Shown: positions 1 through 8,955 of the stretch, in pieces
How positions within the stretch are numbered: the stretch's first letter is position 1
Layout of the letters: each line of letters begins with the position of its first letter
NCBI RefSeq assembly: GCF_041228405.1
Contig: NZ_CP133888.1
Coordinates: forward strand, 3,782,001-3,846,000
DNA: 64,000 nucleotides
Source of the DNA: Salinilacustrithrix flava
Lineage (GTDB): Bacteria; Actinomycetota; Acidimicrobiia; Acidimicrobiales; Salinilacustritrichaceae
Reading direction: 5' to 3'
Position numbers and translations under genes: made by a program
Notes under the pieces: model-generated
Seen by the model: only the letters and a program-made list of their open reading frames with translations
What the model was told of the DNA's origin: nothing
Databases searched by the model: none

Positions 1-2
1 CT

Positions 3-362
3 GGAGCGGACCCGGTCGGGAGCTGTGCCACTGACGTAGTCGTGACCTTCGACGATGACCCAGTGGAGAACATCGGTGGAACGTTCACGGTGGAGACCGC
101 TCGGGTCACCTTCCTGAATGAAGGTGCCCCTGCTGCGACGTGCGAACCCTTCGCTGCGACGCTCTCCCTCGATCTCGACACCGACGTTCCGCGAGACAAC
201 ACGGCAAACGATGTCGTCGCCTTCGAGGACGTGGACATTGTCATCGACACCGACGACTCCGTCATCGCCGACTTCACACTGACCGGAGGCATCACGGCGG
301 ATCAGATCGTCGGTGCCGGCGTGCTGGTGGACGGCAACTTCCTCAGTGCCACCCCCACCTGA
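3..362 (+). CDS. C-terminal part of a secreted or surface protein (5' end outside window)
   Basis: The reading frame is open from the first bases of the window and stops at 360-362, so only the last ~119 residues are visible. They are acidic, rich in Thr/Val/Asp, almost free of Lys, and contain two cysteines. The alternating polar/hydrophobic pattern suggests beta strands, as in an extracellular beta-sandwich domain. It lies 40 bp upstream of a signal peptidase gene in the same direction, so it may be that peptidase's substrate, perhaps a TasA/camelysin-like surface protein. The function is inferred from context only; no catalytic motif is visible. Confidence 0.6.
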   Translation, partial: GADPVGSCATDVVVTFDDDPVENIGGTFTVETARVTFLNEGAPAATCEPFAATLSLDLDTDVPRDNTANDVVAFEDVDIVIDTDDSVIADFTLTGGITADQIVGAGVLVDGNFLSATPT

Positions 363-402
363 GCCTCACGCAGGTCAGTCCTAGGGTGATCTGAGTCCCG
401 TC

Positions 403-2067
403 GTGTTCGGTCGCGGACTACGCCTGCTACTCGTTGGCTTCTCCGTTGGTGCGCTCGCTTTCGCTTGGCTCACCACATTGCGGCCAGCAGTGTTCGGCGG
501 TGACGCGGCGTACGTGATCGTCGACGGGCGGAGCATGGAGCCGATGTACGAGGACGGGGATCTCGTCCTCGTACGTCGGTCCTCCAGCTACGAACCCGGT
601 GACGTGATCGCCTTCCGGGCCGGGGGTCAGTTCGACGACCCGACCCGGATCATCCACCGCATCGTCGGCGCCACCTCGGACGGCTTCCAGACCCAGGGCG
701 ACAACCGCGACCGCCTCGACCCCTGGACGCCGACCAACGACGACATCATCGGCAAGGCCCAGCTCCACATCCCGATGGCCGGCGACATCGCCTCCGCCAT
801 CGCCCAACCCGAGTTCTTCGCCGCCATGGGCGGGGCGGCGGTCGTCCTCGGCGGAACCCGGCGGCGACGACGTCGCCGCCCCCAGCACCTCAGCCCCGAC
901 CCGGCGGACCCGGAGGCACCAATGCCCGACATCGTGACCCCCTCCCCCCAGCGTCCGGGTCCACCCGCGCCCCGGTGGGCTCGCCTCACCCACCCTCGGT
1001 GGGCCTTCGTCGGCCTGGTCGCCGCCGTGCTGCTCACCGTCCCGACTCTGGCGATGACCTGGTCCGCCATGCGAGCGCCGGACACCACCTCACGCATCGA
1101 ATCCTTCGGCGCCGTCGACTACGCCATCGGCCTCGACTACCGCTTCACCGGTGAGCCGTCGGCCGTGTACCCCGACGGCACCGTCGATGCCGAGCGCAGC
1201 GTCGCCGGCGCGCTCACGCCCAGCGATCCGCTCTACAGCCGCCTCCTCGACCAGCTGCGCATCACCGTCGACTTCCGCGCCGACCACGAAGGTGCTGACC
1301 GGCTGCGCTCCAGCGCAGGCTTCGACGTCCGGCTCGAGACGCCAGGGGGCTGGAGCACGGAGCTCCGCTCCGTCGAGCCCGCGCCGTTCTCGGGCACCAC
1401 CAGCGAGACCGTCGACCTCGATCTGGTCGAGATCGCTGCCCAGGTGGCGTCGGTGGCTGACCTCACCGGTGTCGGTGGCGGTTCGTACACGATCACGGTC
1501 GTCCCGACGCTCGACATCAGCGCCACCGCCGAGAGCGCCGTGGTCGAGGACCAGCTGTCGGCGCCGATGACGTTCGCCGTCGACGGCAACCTCATCACCG
1601 CCGACGCCGTGGAGGCCACCACGACCGAAGAGCTGACTCGCACCGTGGATGAGCGGGCGAGCTACGCCATCGGCCCGTGGGACGTCTCCACCCAGGCGGC
1701 CCGCGCCGTGCTCAGCGGTCTGGCACTGGTCCTGGTCGCCGGCATCGCCTGGTTCGCCTCCGTCCTGTTCGGTGGTGTCGGCCTCGGTGAGCCGGCTCGC
1801 ATCGCCGCGCGCTACCGCTCGCAGATGATCGACGTCGCCGCCGCGACCGCTCCGCCGGGCCCGGTCGTGATGGTCGGGGGCATCGACGAGCTGGCTCGAA
1901 TCGCCAAGGTCGAGCAGTCGGTGATCCTCCACGAGGACCTCGGCGACGGCGCCCACCGGTACCGCGTCTTCCTCGGTTCCGTGACGTACGAGTACGAGAC
2001 CGCACCCGAGCATGCCGGCGCCGCGGCCGACGAGCTCACCCCCGACGCCGACGACGCCGGAGGCTGA
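403..2067 (+). CDS. S26B-type (Ser/His) signal peptidase I fused to a DUF5305-like extracytoplasmic module
   Basis: The GTG-started protein has 554 residues. An N-terminal membrane helix (about 8-28) is followed by the S26 motif RSMEP with nucleophile Ser44. The position that is Lys in S26A enzymes is IIHRI with His85, and a GDN motif sits near residues 99-101. This Ser/His/Asp arrangement is that of SipW, archaeal and ER signal peptidases. After ~residue 150 there is an Arg-rich stretch, a Pro-rich linker, a second helix (~200-222), a ~200-residue beta-rich external region, a helix (~430-455) and a cytosolic tail. That second half resembles archaeal DUF5305 proteins, which I recall as signal-peptidase neighbours. 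Family-typical SipW enzymes are about 190 residues, so this is a large fusion. It probably processes the exported products encoded beside it. Confidence 0.8.
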   Translation: MFGRGLRLLLVGFSVGALAFAWLTTLRPAVFGGDAAYVIVDGRSMEPMYEDGDLVLVRRSSSYEPGDVIAFRAGGQFDDPTRIIHRIVGATSDGFQTQGDNRDRLDPWTPTNDDIIGKAQLHIPMAGDIASAIAQPEFFAAMGGAAVVLGGTRRRRRRRPQHLSPDPADPEAPMPDIVTPSPQRPGPPAPRWARLTHPRWAFVGLVAAVLLTVPTLAMTWSAMRAPDTTSRIESFGAVDYAIGLDYRFTGEPSAVYPDGTVDAERSVAGALTPSDPLYSRLLDQLRITVDFRADHEGADRLRSSAGFDVRLETPGGWSTELRSVEPAPFSGTTSETVDLDLVEIAAQVASVADLTGVGGGSYTITVVPTLDISATAESAVVEDQLSAPMTFAVDGNLITADAVEATTTEELTRTVDERASYAIGPWDVSTQAARAVLSGLALVLVAGIAWFASVLFGGVGLGEPARIAARYRSQMIDVAAATAPPGPVVMVGGIDELARIAKVEQSVILHEDLGDGAHRYRVFLGSVTYEYETAPEHAGAAADELTPDADDAGG

Positions 2068-2073
2068 TCGCCG

Positions 2074-2736
2074 GTGCGGCGCGTCCTCCTGTTCGCCGCC
2101 TTCCTGCTACTGCTGGGCCTCACCACGGCCACGGCCGCCAGCTTCGACGTGCAGGCCGAGGACATCACCTCGTTCTCGACGGACGTCTCGATCAGCGTGC
2201 CGTCGCCACCGCCGCCGAAGCCGGCGTACTACCTCAGCGGCAGCCCGCCCCGGGGAGCGCTCGAACACCCGGAGCCTGGAAACTCCAGCCCGGTCATTTC
2301 CGGCAAGTTCCAACCAGTCGACAGCCTCATCCTGGAGGACACGGCGCCAGGAAGCGGTCAGGTCGTCTACTTCATGCGATGGGCGAGCACGCCGCAGACC
2401 CAGGGCATCCTGTTCGAGGACAAGCAGGTCATCCTCGATCTGTACAGCCCAGGGCAGTTCTCGGGGACCATCACGGCCGGTCTCTTCGACTGTCCGCTGC
2501 CGACGACCCCCTCCACGGTCCCCGTGTCGGAGGCGGCCTGCGAACTCATGGTTGCGTGGACCAACGAGGACGACTCCTTGCTACTCACCTCGCCGGCCTT
2601 CGACGGCCAGGTCGAACCCGGCAATGAGCTCCGATTGAAGGTCGTCAACCTCGGAACGGCCGAATGGACGATCCAATGGGGATACAAGAGCAACCGGTCG
2701 GCGAACCTGGCAGTCGTCAACGCCGCGTCGCCATGA
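2074..2736 (+). CDS. Exported protein with SipW-like signal, function unknown
   Basis: This 220-residue protein starts at GTG 2074, 6 bp after the signal peptidase stop. The N-terminus is a positively charged, Leu-rich signal segment followed by an alanine and ASFDVQAEDITSF. That resembles the cleavage region of SipW-dependent substrates, where cleavage precedes a short hydrophobic/aromatic stretch. A PSPPPPKP proline run follows near residue 45, then a beta-rich body with one Cys pair (near 145 and 157). No enzyme motif is visible. The stop overlaps the next start as ATGA (2733-2736), implying translational coupling. Confidence 0.7.
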   Translation: MRRVLLFAAFLLLLGLTTATAASFDVQAEDITSFSTDVSISVPSPPPPKPAYYLSGSPPRGALEHPEPGNSSPVISGKFQPVDSLILEDTAPGSGQVVYFMRWASTPQTQGILFEDKQVILDLYSPGQFSGTITAGLFDCPLPTTPSTVPVSEAACELMVAWTNEDDSLLLTSPAFDGQVEPGNELRLKVVNLGTAEWTIQWGYKSNRSANLAVVNAASP

Positions 2737-3368
2737 AGGTCCTGCTCCTCCTCGCCCTCTCAGCTGTTGGCGCCTGCCTGCTGGCTCAACCCGCCGTCGC
2801 GCAAGCGCCCCGCGACGTCCGGATCGAGTTCGAGGTGGGCGACTTCGATCCTGCCCGGAGCGACTGGCCCATCACGGAGGTCCTGGTGAGCGGTGATCTC
2901 GACGTCGGCGAGACGTTCGTGGTCGAGCTTCGCGACGGAGCCGGCGCTGTGATCTGGGCGGGCGAGGACGAGTACTCGCCGCCGCAGACGATCGTCACGG
3001 TCGACTCCTTCGTCGCCGTGGGCGATGTCGACGAGGCGGCGATCGGGCAGCGGCTCCCTGAGGAGACGGCGACACTGCCGCCGGAGCCGGTGGTCGAAGG
3101 GAACGTCGTCACGAACCCGACGACGCCGCCGCCATCGATCACGCCGACGACCCCTCCCCCACCTGCCGAAGTGAGCGACCCGCCAGCACCGCCACCGACG
3201 GTGGAGGGCGATGTCATCGCCACGCCCGAGCCCGAGCTCCCGCAGCAGGGCAGCGGCCTGGTCGGTGCCGGTCAGCTCGCCCTCTCCATGGTGATCGCCG
3301 TGGTGTTCGTCGCCATCCTCTTCCGGGCGCCGCTCCCCGCGGCCACGACCCAGCGGTGGCGACGATGA
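2733..3368 (+). CDS. Exported protein with Pro/Thr-rich stalk and C-terminal membrane anchor
   Basis: I chose ATG 2733 because it overlaps the upstream stop as ATGA and starts directly with a signal peptide (MKVLLLLALSAVGACLLAQP, probable cleavage after AVAQA). The 211-residue protein has a ~85-residue acidic beta-type domain, then a long Pro/Thr stalk (about 125-170) and a C-terminal hydrophobic helix followed by a short basic tail. The topology is that of a type I surface protein anchored by its C-terminus. It ends in another ATGA overlap with the following gene. I cannot assign a function. Confidence 0.7.
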   Translation: MKVLLLLALSAVGACLLAQPAVAQAPRDVRIEFEVGDFDPARSDWPITEVLVSGDLDVGETFVVELRDGAGAVIWAGEDEYSPPQTIVTVDSFVAVGDVDEAAIGQRLPEETATLPPEPVVEGNVVTNPTTPPPSITPTTPPPPAEVSDPPAPPPTVEGDVIATPEPELPQQGSGLVGAGQLALSMVIAVVFVAILFRAPLPAATTQRWRR

Positions 3369-4264
3369 AGCGCTTCCTGGCCAGCCTGCTCCTCTTCGGC
3401 CTCGTGCTCCTGGCGGCGGCTGGCCCGGCCGCAGCGGCCGAGACCCTCGACGTCCGGGCGGAGATCAACGGGCGCGACATCGCCGGTGCCGACAGCGACT
3501 CCCCCATCGAGCTCGACCCGACCGAGGCGGTGCCGATCACCATCACGTTGCGCAACGCCGGCAACCGCACCGAGGACATCCGCTTCGTCCGCCTCGAGGG
3601 CCAGGCGCTCGGGCTCACCTTCCTCACCTACGACCTCGGCATGCGCACCTCGCTGGCCCCCGGTGAAGAGACGACCTTCGACGCCGAGCTGGACTTCTTC
3701 GACCTCGACGAGCAGGCGACGGGGTACCTGGGCACGTCGCTGCGGGTCTACGACGCCGAGCGCCTCTTGCTCGGCCAGGAGGACTTCGTCCTCGACGTGA
3801 AGGGACGCACCACATCGACACTGGGGCTCTTTGCCTTCGCGGTGCTCGGCATCGCCGGCTTCAGCATCACCGTGCTGGTCCTCAACACGCTGCGCCGGCG
3901 GCTGGCGTCCAACCGCTTCGTGCGCGGGCTGCAGTTCGCCGTGGCCGGCGCCGCGGTGGGCGTGACCCTGGCGCTCGGCCTCGCCATCCTGCGCATCGAC
4001 TACGCGAACGCCGAGGAGTGGCTTCCCCTCATGTTCCTGCCGACGGTCATCGCCTTCGGCATCGGCTACGTCGCCCCCGGGCCGCTGTCGCTCAGCATCC
4101 GGGACGTGCGCGAGGAGGAGGCCCTGCAGGCCCTCGCCGAGGAAGCGCTCATCCGTCGCTCCGGCGAGCAGGCGCGTGCGACGAGCACGAGCGTGTTCAT
4201 CGACGTGCACCCCACGTCGGAGCCGCCGGTCGACTCGCGCGCCGAGGAACCCGCCCGGCACTGA
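3365..4264 (+). CDS. Membrane protein with N-terminal extracellular beta domain and three helices
   Basis: ATG 3365 overlaps the previous stop (ATGA); the alternative GTG 3356 would add three residues. The ~299-residue product has an Ala-rich signal peptide. It is followed by a ~120-residue domain with the look of an Ig/NEW3-like fold (ITITLRNAGNRTEDIRF), then three predicted membrane helices at about 150-175, 185-210 and 220-240, and a charged cytosolic tail. It closes the coupled surface operon. It could be a receptor or scaffold that works with the two exported proteins; that is inference from gene order alone. Confidence 0.7.
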   Translation: MKRFLASLLLFGLVLLAAAGPAAAAETLDVRAEINGRDIAGADSDSPIELDPTEAVPITITLRNAGNRTEDIRFVRLEGQALGLTFLTYDLGMRTSLAPGEETTFDAELDFFDLDEQATGYLGTSLRVYDAERLLLGQEDFVLDVKGRTTSTLGLFAFAVLGIAGFSITVLVLNTLRRRLASNRFVRGLQFAVAGAAVGVTLALGLAILRIDYANAEEWLPLMFLPTVIAFGIGYVAPGPLSLSIRDVREEEALQALAEEALIRRSGEQARATSTSVFIDVHPTSEPPVDSRAEEPARH

Positions 4265-4435
4265 GCGGCCGAGTAACTGTCAGACCCCCTGAGTTGAATG
4301 GTGGATAGGCGCTCCGGCTGGGGCCGGATGCGCCACTCGTCGGCTCCGCGCCGACCATCGACACCTCCAGGGAAGGAGCCGCGCCGTGCGCGACCACCGA
4401 CCATGTCCTGGTGCTGCCTCAGGGAGGGCGGCGCC

Positions 4436-5767
4436 ATGATCGACACGTTCGAGCCCAACGAGCTCGATGCCGCGCTGACCGCACTGGAGCACGCCGTCTG
4501 CTCGGTGCAGTCCGCATCGCTGGACGGCGTCTCCCCGAAAGAGGAGCTGGCCTTGGTCCGCCGCCTCGAGGTGCTGCGCCGGCGGCTGGACCACGGAACC
4601 GATCAAGCCGTGGGGCACCTTGATGCAGGTGCGGCGTTCAGCGTCGATGGCCACAAGACGGCCAAGGGTGCGCTGAAGGCGATCGGACGCCTGTCGGGTC
4701 CCGAGGCGCACGGCCGGGTGCAGACCAGCCGGGCCCTGCGCCGCCTGCCCCTCGTCGAGGCGGCGTACGCACGAGGCGAGATCCCCACCGAGCACGTGCG
4801 TGCCATGGCCCGCACCGTCTCGAACCCCCGAGTGGCCGAGTGGGTGCCGGACGCCGATCCGATCTTCGCCCACCACGCCACCAAGCTCGGCTACGACGAC
4901 TTCGTGGCGGCTCTGCGTCAGTGGGAGGCGCTCGCCGACGCCGACGGCGCCGACCAGGCATCCGACCAGTCCCACCAGCGACGGAACGCCGCGCTGCACG
5001 AGTCAGCGATCGACGGGACCTTCCGCCTCGAGGGCGGCTTCGGCGCCTTCCAGGGTGCGGTCATGGCTGAGATCTTCGAGCGGTACGAGACCGCCGAGCT
5101 CCACGCCGACTGGGCCGCGGCCCGGGAGGTCCACGGCGACGACGCCCGCGTCGAGCACCTGGCCCGCACCCCGGCGCAGCGCCGCGCCGACGCCATCGTC
5201 GAGATCTTCCGCCGAGCCGACGCAGCCGACGGGCCGTCGCGAGAGCCGCTGGTCAACATCGTCGTCGACCAGGACACCTTCGAAGACGAGGTCCGTCGAG
5301 CCGCCGGTGAGGACGTGCCCGTGGATCCCAACGAGGACCTCACCACCCGACGGTGCCACGCCTTCGACGGCACCCCGCTCCGGCCCTCTGAGGTGCTCGC
5401 CGCCGCCGTGCTGGGTCACGTCCGGCGGGTCGTGCTCGACTCGGCCGGAAACGTCATCGACCTGGGTCGCCGGCAGCGCCTCTTCACCGGGTCCGCTCGG
5501 GACGCAGCGTTCCTCCAAGCCCTGCTGCGGAGCCCGGGTGGCCTGGGTTGCCTCTGGCCCGGCTGCGACGGATCAGGGCGTTGCCTCCAGGTGGACCACC
5601 GGGATCCCGCCCGGCACCGAGGACCCACCGACGTGGCCAACTCCGACGCGTACTGCGGGTTCCACAACCGCATCAAGGAGCGCGGCTTCCGGCCGGTGCG
5701 CGACCCCGACGGCACCTGGACCATCCATCGACCCGACGGTCAGGGGCCCCCCACGCCGCCGGTGTGA
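4436..5767 (+). CDS. DUF222 domain protein with C-terminal HNH nuclease
   Basis: The 443-residue protein has the long helical DUF222 region of actinobacterial 13E12-type repeat proteins (roughly residues 20-330) and a C-terminal HNH motif. The HNH pattern is C-x4-C, then QVDH, the Asn in VANSDAY, and CGFH. The last His pair of the usual CxxHH is CGFHN here, a small deviation. ATG 4436 is preceded by a good purine-rich ribosome site (gggagggcgg). Upstream in-frame ATGs at 4403 and 4298 would add an unstructured leader. Such proteins occur in many copies in actinobacterial genomes and are suspected selfish or nuclease elements. It ends one base before the convergent cyclase gene. Confidence 0.85.
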   Translation: MIDTFEPNELDAALTALEHAVCSVQSASLDGVSPKEELALVRRLEVLRRRLDHGTDQAVGHLDAGAAFSVDGHKTAKGALKAIGRLSGPEAHGRVQTSRALRRLPLVEAAYARGEIPTEHVRAMARTVSNPRVAEWVPDADPIFAHHATKLGYDDFVAALRQWEALADADGADQASDQSHQRRNAALHESAIDGTFRLEGGFGAFQGAVMAEIFERYETAELHADWAAAREVHGDDARVEHLARTPAQRRADAIVEIFRRADAADGPSREPLVNIVVDQDTFEDEVRRAAGEDVPVDPNEDLTTRRCHAFDGTPLRPSEVLAAAVLGHVRRVVLDSAGNVIDLGRRQRLFTGSARDAAFLQALLRSPGGLGCLWPGCDGSGRCLQVDHRDPARHRGPTDVANSDAYCGFHNRIKERGFRPVRDPDGTWTIHRPDGQGPPTPPV

Positions 5768-5768
5768 G

Positions 5769-6776
5769 TCAGCTGTCGTCGAAGCTCTGCCAGAGGAACG
5801 GGTACACGACGTGCTCGCCGTCGATCCCCTTCAGCGCGACCACCTGCGGTGGACCGAACTCGAGGTCCCCGCGCGCCGACGCGATCTCCTTCACGATCGA
5901 CGACACCACGATCTCGCCGCCGTCGGCCAGGCCGCCGACGCGCGCGGCCAGCATCACGTGCTTGCCGAAGATGTCGCCCTCCTCGGCGATGACCTCGCCG
6001 GTGTGCACGCCGACGCGGACGCGCACGCCCCGCTCGGGGTTGCTCTGCTCGAGCTCGGTCAGCTCCCGCTGGACGTCGATCATCGCCCGGAGCGCCTGGC
6101 GAGCCCCGTTGAACGTGAGCATGAAGCCGTCGCCCTGGTTCTTGACCACCGTGCCGTTCCACTTCTCCACGTGGCGGCTGATGATCCGGTTGTGCTCGCC
6201 GAGCACCTTCATCCAGGCGGCATCGCCCATCGACGTGGCGCGAGACGTGGAGTTCTCGATGTCGCTGAAGACGATGGTGATCGTGCCGTGGTCCTTCTCG
6301 ACCGAGGGGATGGCCTCGGGTGGCGCCTGCTCGACCGCGCGAGCAACGGCGTCCATGGAGGTCTCGCGTGCGTTCTTCGGTCCCGAGGCGCCGGCCTTGA
6401 CGGCGCCACCGAACGTGCCCCCACCCGACACCGAGGTCTCGCGGGCACCGAATGGTGCGGCGGGTGCCGGCTGCACCACCTCCGGTGCGGTGCGGACGAG
6501 CTGCACCGTGGTGTCCCCCACCTGGAGGACCGCGCCGGGCATGAGCACGACCGCGGAGGAGATCCGGTTCCCGTCGAGGTGCGTCCCGTTGGTGCTGCCC
6601 AGGTCCTCCGCCACGACGGTCTCACCCCGCGGCGCGAGGTTGGCGTGCCGGCGGGATGCCTGGCCGTCGGCGATGAGCACGCCGTCGCACTCCCGGCCGA
6701 TCTCGAGGGGTTCGCGCAGCTCGACGAACAACGGGCGCCGACCCGGCTGCTTGATCTCGAGGACGGGGTGGCTCAC
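5769..6776 (-). CDS. FHA domain-class III adenylate/guanylate cyclase
   Basis: The start is GTG 6776, 13 bases after the stop of the cNMP-binding gene. Residues ~15-90 form an FHA phosphothreonine-binding domain (GREC, SRRHANL, DLGSTNGTHLDG). A linker follows, and then a class III cyclase domain from ~165 to 330. Metal-binding aspartates are visible in FSDIENST and QGDGF, as are the substrate Lys of VVKNQ and the Asp of DIFG. The transition-state Asn normally found in VNLAAR is Met here (VMLAAR), though the Arg is kept. The FHA domain suggests control by a Ser/Thr kinase. cAMP or cGMP output cannot be decided from sequence. Confidence 0.88.
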   Translation of the reverse strand: MSHPVLEIKQPGRRPLFVELREPLEIGRECDGVLIADGQASRRHANLAPRGETVVAEDLGSTNGTHLDGNRISSAVVLMPGAVLQVGDTTVQLVRTAPEVVQPAPAAPFGARETSVSGGGTFGGAVKAGASGPKNARETSMDAVARAVEQAPPEAIPSVEKDHGTITIVFSDIENSTSRATSMGDAAWMKVLGEHNRIISRHVEKWNGTVVKNQGDGFMLTFNGARQALRAMIDVQRELTELEQSNPERGVRVRVGVHTGEVIAEEGDIFGKHVMLAARVGGLADGGEIVVSSIVKEIASARGDLEFGPPQVVALKGIDGEHVVYPFLWQSFDDS

Positions 6777-6789
6777 GCCGAGGTGCCGA

Positions 6790-7212
6790 TCAGCCGTAGC
6801 TCTTGGTGTCGAGCTCGCGCACGGTGGCGGCCAGGTGCTGCAGCAGCTTCTTCGACAGCGAGGGCACGTCGCTGAGCAGCGCGGAGAACTCGCGCGGTCC
6901 CACGACCAGGATCTCGGCCGGGCCGTCGGTGACGACCGTGGCGGTGCGCACCCCATGGTCGAGCAGACCGAGCTCGCCGACCGAGTCACCCGGGCCGAGC
7001 TCGGCGACCTTGCGGCCGTTGCGCTTCACGATCGCCTTGCCCGTCAGCAAGACGAAAGCCTCGCGCGAGGACTCGTCCTGCGTGGTCAGCGTGTAGCCGT
7101 CGCCGACGCTGAGCTGATCGGAGGACCTGGCGATGGCCGCCAGCTCCTTCTTCGAACAGCTGGAGAACAGGGGAACCTTGGAGAGGAGATCAGCCGCCGT
7201 CTGCTTGGACAC
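6790..7212 (-). CDS. Stand-alone cyclic-nucleotide-binding domain protein
   Basis: This 140-residue protein is essentially one cNMP-binding domain. It has the phosphate-binding cassette GELGLLDHGVRTATV, including the Glu and the Arg that contact the cyclic phosphate in CRP-type domains. It carries no helix-turn-helix or enzymatic domain, so it is not a CRP transcription factor. It is encoded immediately upstream of the FHA-cyclase on the same strand, which makes it a likely sensor for that cyclase's product. Its target is unknown. CRP, PKA-R and channel domains all share the fold, so the assignment rests on the cassette. Confidence 0.85.
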   Translation of the reverse strand: MSKQTAADLLSKVPLFSSCSKKELAAIARSSDQLSVGDGYTLTTQDESSREAFVLLTGKAIVKRNGRKVAELGPGDSVGELGLLDHGVRTATVVTDGPAEILVVGPREFSALLSDVPSLSKKLLQHLAATVRELDTKSYG

Positions 7213-7278
7213 AGCGGCATCCTATGACCGTCGTCACGAGCTGTGCCGGAACTTCGCCGTCCGACGCGGCGCAGGTTC

Positions 7279-8955
7279 TCAGGCCCGCAAGGCTTCGGTG
7301 GCCGCATCAGCCAGTCGACCGTGCAGCGTGACGTTGTCGTCCCGATCCGTGGGCACCACGAGGACGCGGGTGCCAGGACGCCACGCGAGCTGCTCGACGG
7401 CGTCGACCCGCTCGGCCTCGACGCCGTGGGCCCGCGCGAGCGCCACGAGGTCGAGCCCGTGCGGTGTGCCGAACAGGCGCTCGAAGCGGTCGGGGGCGAG
7501 CTCGGTGCGCTGCGGCAGGAACGAGAAGATGCCGCCGCCGTCGTTGTCGAGCACCACGATCGTCAGGTCCACGTCGCGGTCGGCCAGGCCGAGCAGGCCG
7601 TTGGAGTCGTGCAGGAACGCGACGTCGCCGATCAGCAGGGCGGTCGGCGCGCCGACCAGGGCGGCACCGACTGCGGTGGAGACGACGCCGTCGATGCCGT
7701 TGGCCCCGCGGTTGGCGACGACGCGCAGGTCCCGTCGGGTGACGCCGAACCACTCGACGTCGCGGACCGGCATCGACGACGACGTGACGAGGACGGCACC
7801 GGCTGGAAGCGTCCGGGTGAGGTACCGGGCGACGGCGGGCTCGGACAGGGGGACGCCGGCGAGCTCCTCGTCGATCGCCGCACCCACCGCCTGGGCGGCG
7901 ACCTTCCACGCCTCGACCCACTCCTCGACCGGCTCGTGGTCGTCGGGGACCGTGGGCACCGCATCCAGGAGCACCGCAGCCGTGTGCGACGGATCGGGCC
8001 ACCACCCCGCGGCGGCGATCACCAGGTCCTGGTGCTCGCAGCCGTCGAGCCACTGGGCCAGCACCTTCGATGCCGGCATGCCCCCGGCGCGGATGACGAC
8101 GTCGGGCCGGGCTCGCTCGGCGAACCCGGTGCGCAGCAGCGGGTCGAAGCCGGCGATGCTCGTGTCGCCGCTGCACCCCGACGACGGGTCGGCCAGCAGG
8201 GGCCAGCCGAGGTCCTCGGCCAGGGCCGCGACTGCCGCCGGGTCGTCAGTGCCGCGACCGGCGATCACGACGCCACGGGACGCGCACAGGGCGGGGTCGA
8301 GCACGGGCGCGAGCCGGCCGGCGGCGAGGCGCTGGTGCCACGGCCCGTCGCCCCGGCCGGGCGGCAGCTCGCCGGCCCGGCCCACGAGCGGCTCCCGGAA
8401 GGGCAGGTTCAGCTGCACGGGTCCGGGCCACTCCGCCGTCGCCTCCGCCCACGTGCGGGCGGCGAGCGAGCGCCAGGTCGATGACTGCGTGGGGTCGGCC
8501 ACGCCCGGGTCGGTGAAGAAGCGGACGGCCCGGCCGAAGAGGTGGGTCTGGTCGACGGTCTGCGGTGCCGCCACGTCGCGCAGCTCGGGGGGACGGTCGG
8601 CGGTGCACAGGATGAGCGGCACGCCGGCGAGATCGGCCTCCACCGCGGCGGCGTGCAGCTGGACCACTGCCGTCCCGCTCGTGGTGACCACGACCACCGG
8701 TCGGCCCGAGGTCGCCGCCAGCCCGAGGGCCAGGAACGACCCGGACCGCTCATCGTGGTGGACGTGGGTCCGCACCCGGTCGTCGGATGCGAGGGCCAGG
8801 GTGAGGGGCGTCGACCGCGACCCGGGGCAGACCACGGCGTCGGTGAGCCCGCACCGCACCCACTCGTCGACCAGCGTGGCGCAGAAGGTGGCTTGGACGT
8901 CAGGGCTCCAGCCGGCGGTGTCGTTCACCGCGGGTATGTCACCATGCCCGGCCAT
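7279..8955 (-). CDS. menD: 2-succinyl-5-enolpyruvyl-6-hydroxy-3-cyclohexene-1-carboxylate synthase (MenD)
   Basis: MenD is the thiamine-diphosphate enzyme that joins isochorismate and 2-oxoglutarate in menaquinone synthesis. The 558-residue length fits the family. Visible features are the N-terminal Pyr-domain motif VVCPGSRSTPLTLAL, the DERSGSFLALGLA region with its essential Glu, and a C-terminal ThDP/metal region (LLIGDVAFLHDSNGL, GDG-like, ending with an Asn-containing VVLDNDGGGIF). ATG 8955 puts the start in a CATG shared with divergent menH; a GTG 27 nt downstream (VNDTAG) is an alternative. It is followed on the same strand by the cNMP/cyclase pair after 66 bp. Confidence 0.93.
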   Translation of the reverse strand: MAGHGDIPAVNDTAGWSPDVQATFCATLVDEWVRCGLTDAVVCPGSRSTPLTLALASDDRVRTHVHHDERSGSFLALGLAATSGRPVVVVTTSGTAVVQLHAAAVEADLAGVPLILCTADRPPELRDVAAPQTVDQTHLFGRAVRFFTDPGVADPTQSSTWRSLAARTWAEATAEWPGPVQLNLPFREPLVGRAGELPPGRGDGPWHQRLAAGRLAPVLDPALCASRGVVIAGRGTDDPAAVAALAEDLGWPLLADPSSGCSGDTSIAGFDPLLRTGFAERARPDVVIRAGGMPASKVLAQWLDGCEHQDLVIAAAGWWPDPSHTAAVLLDAVPTVPDDHEPVEEWVEAWKVAAQAVGAAIDEELAGVPLSEPAVARYLTRTLPAGAVLVTSSSMPVRDVEWFGVTRRDLRVVANRGANGIDGVVSTAVGAALVGAPTALLIGDVAFLHDSNGLLGLADRDVDLTIVVLDNDGGGIFSFLPQRTELAPDRFERLFGTPHGLDLVALARAHGVEAERVDAVEQLAWRPGTRVLVVPTDRDDNVTLHGRLADAATEALRA

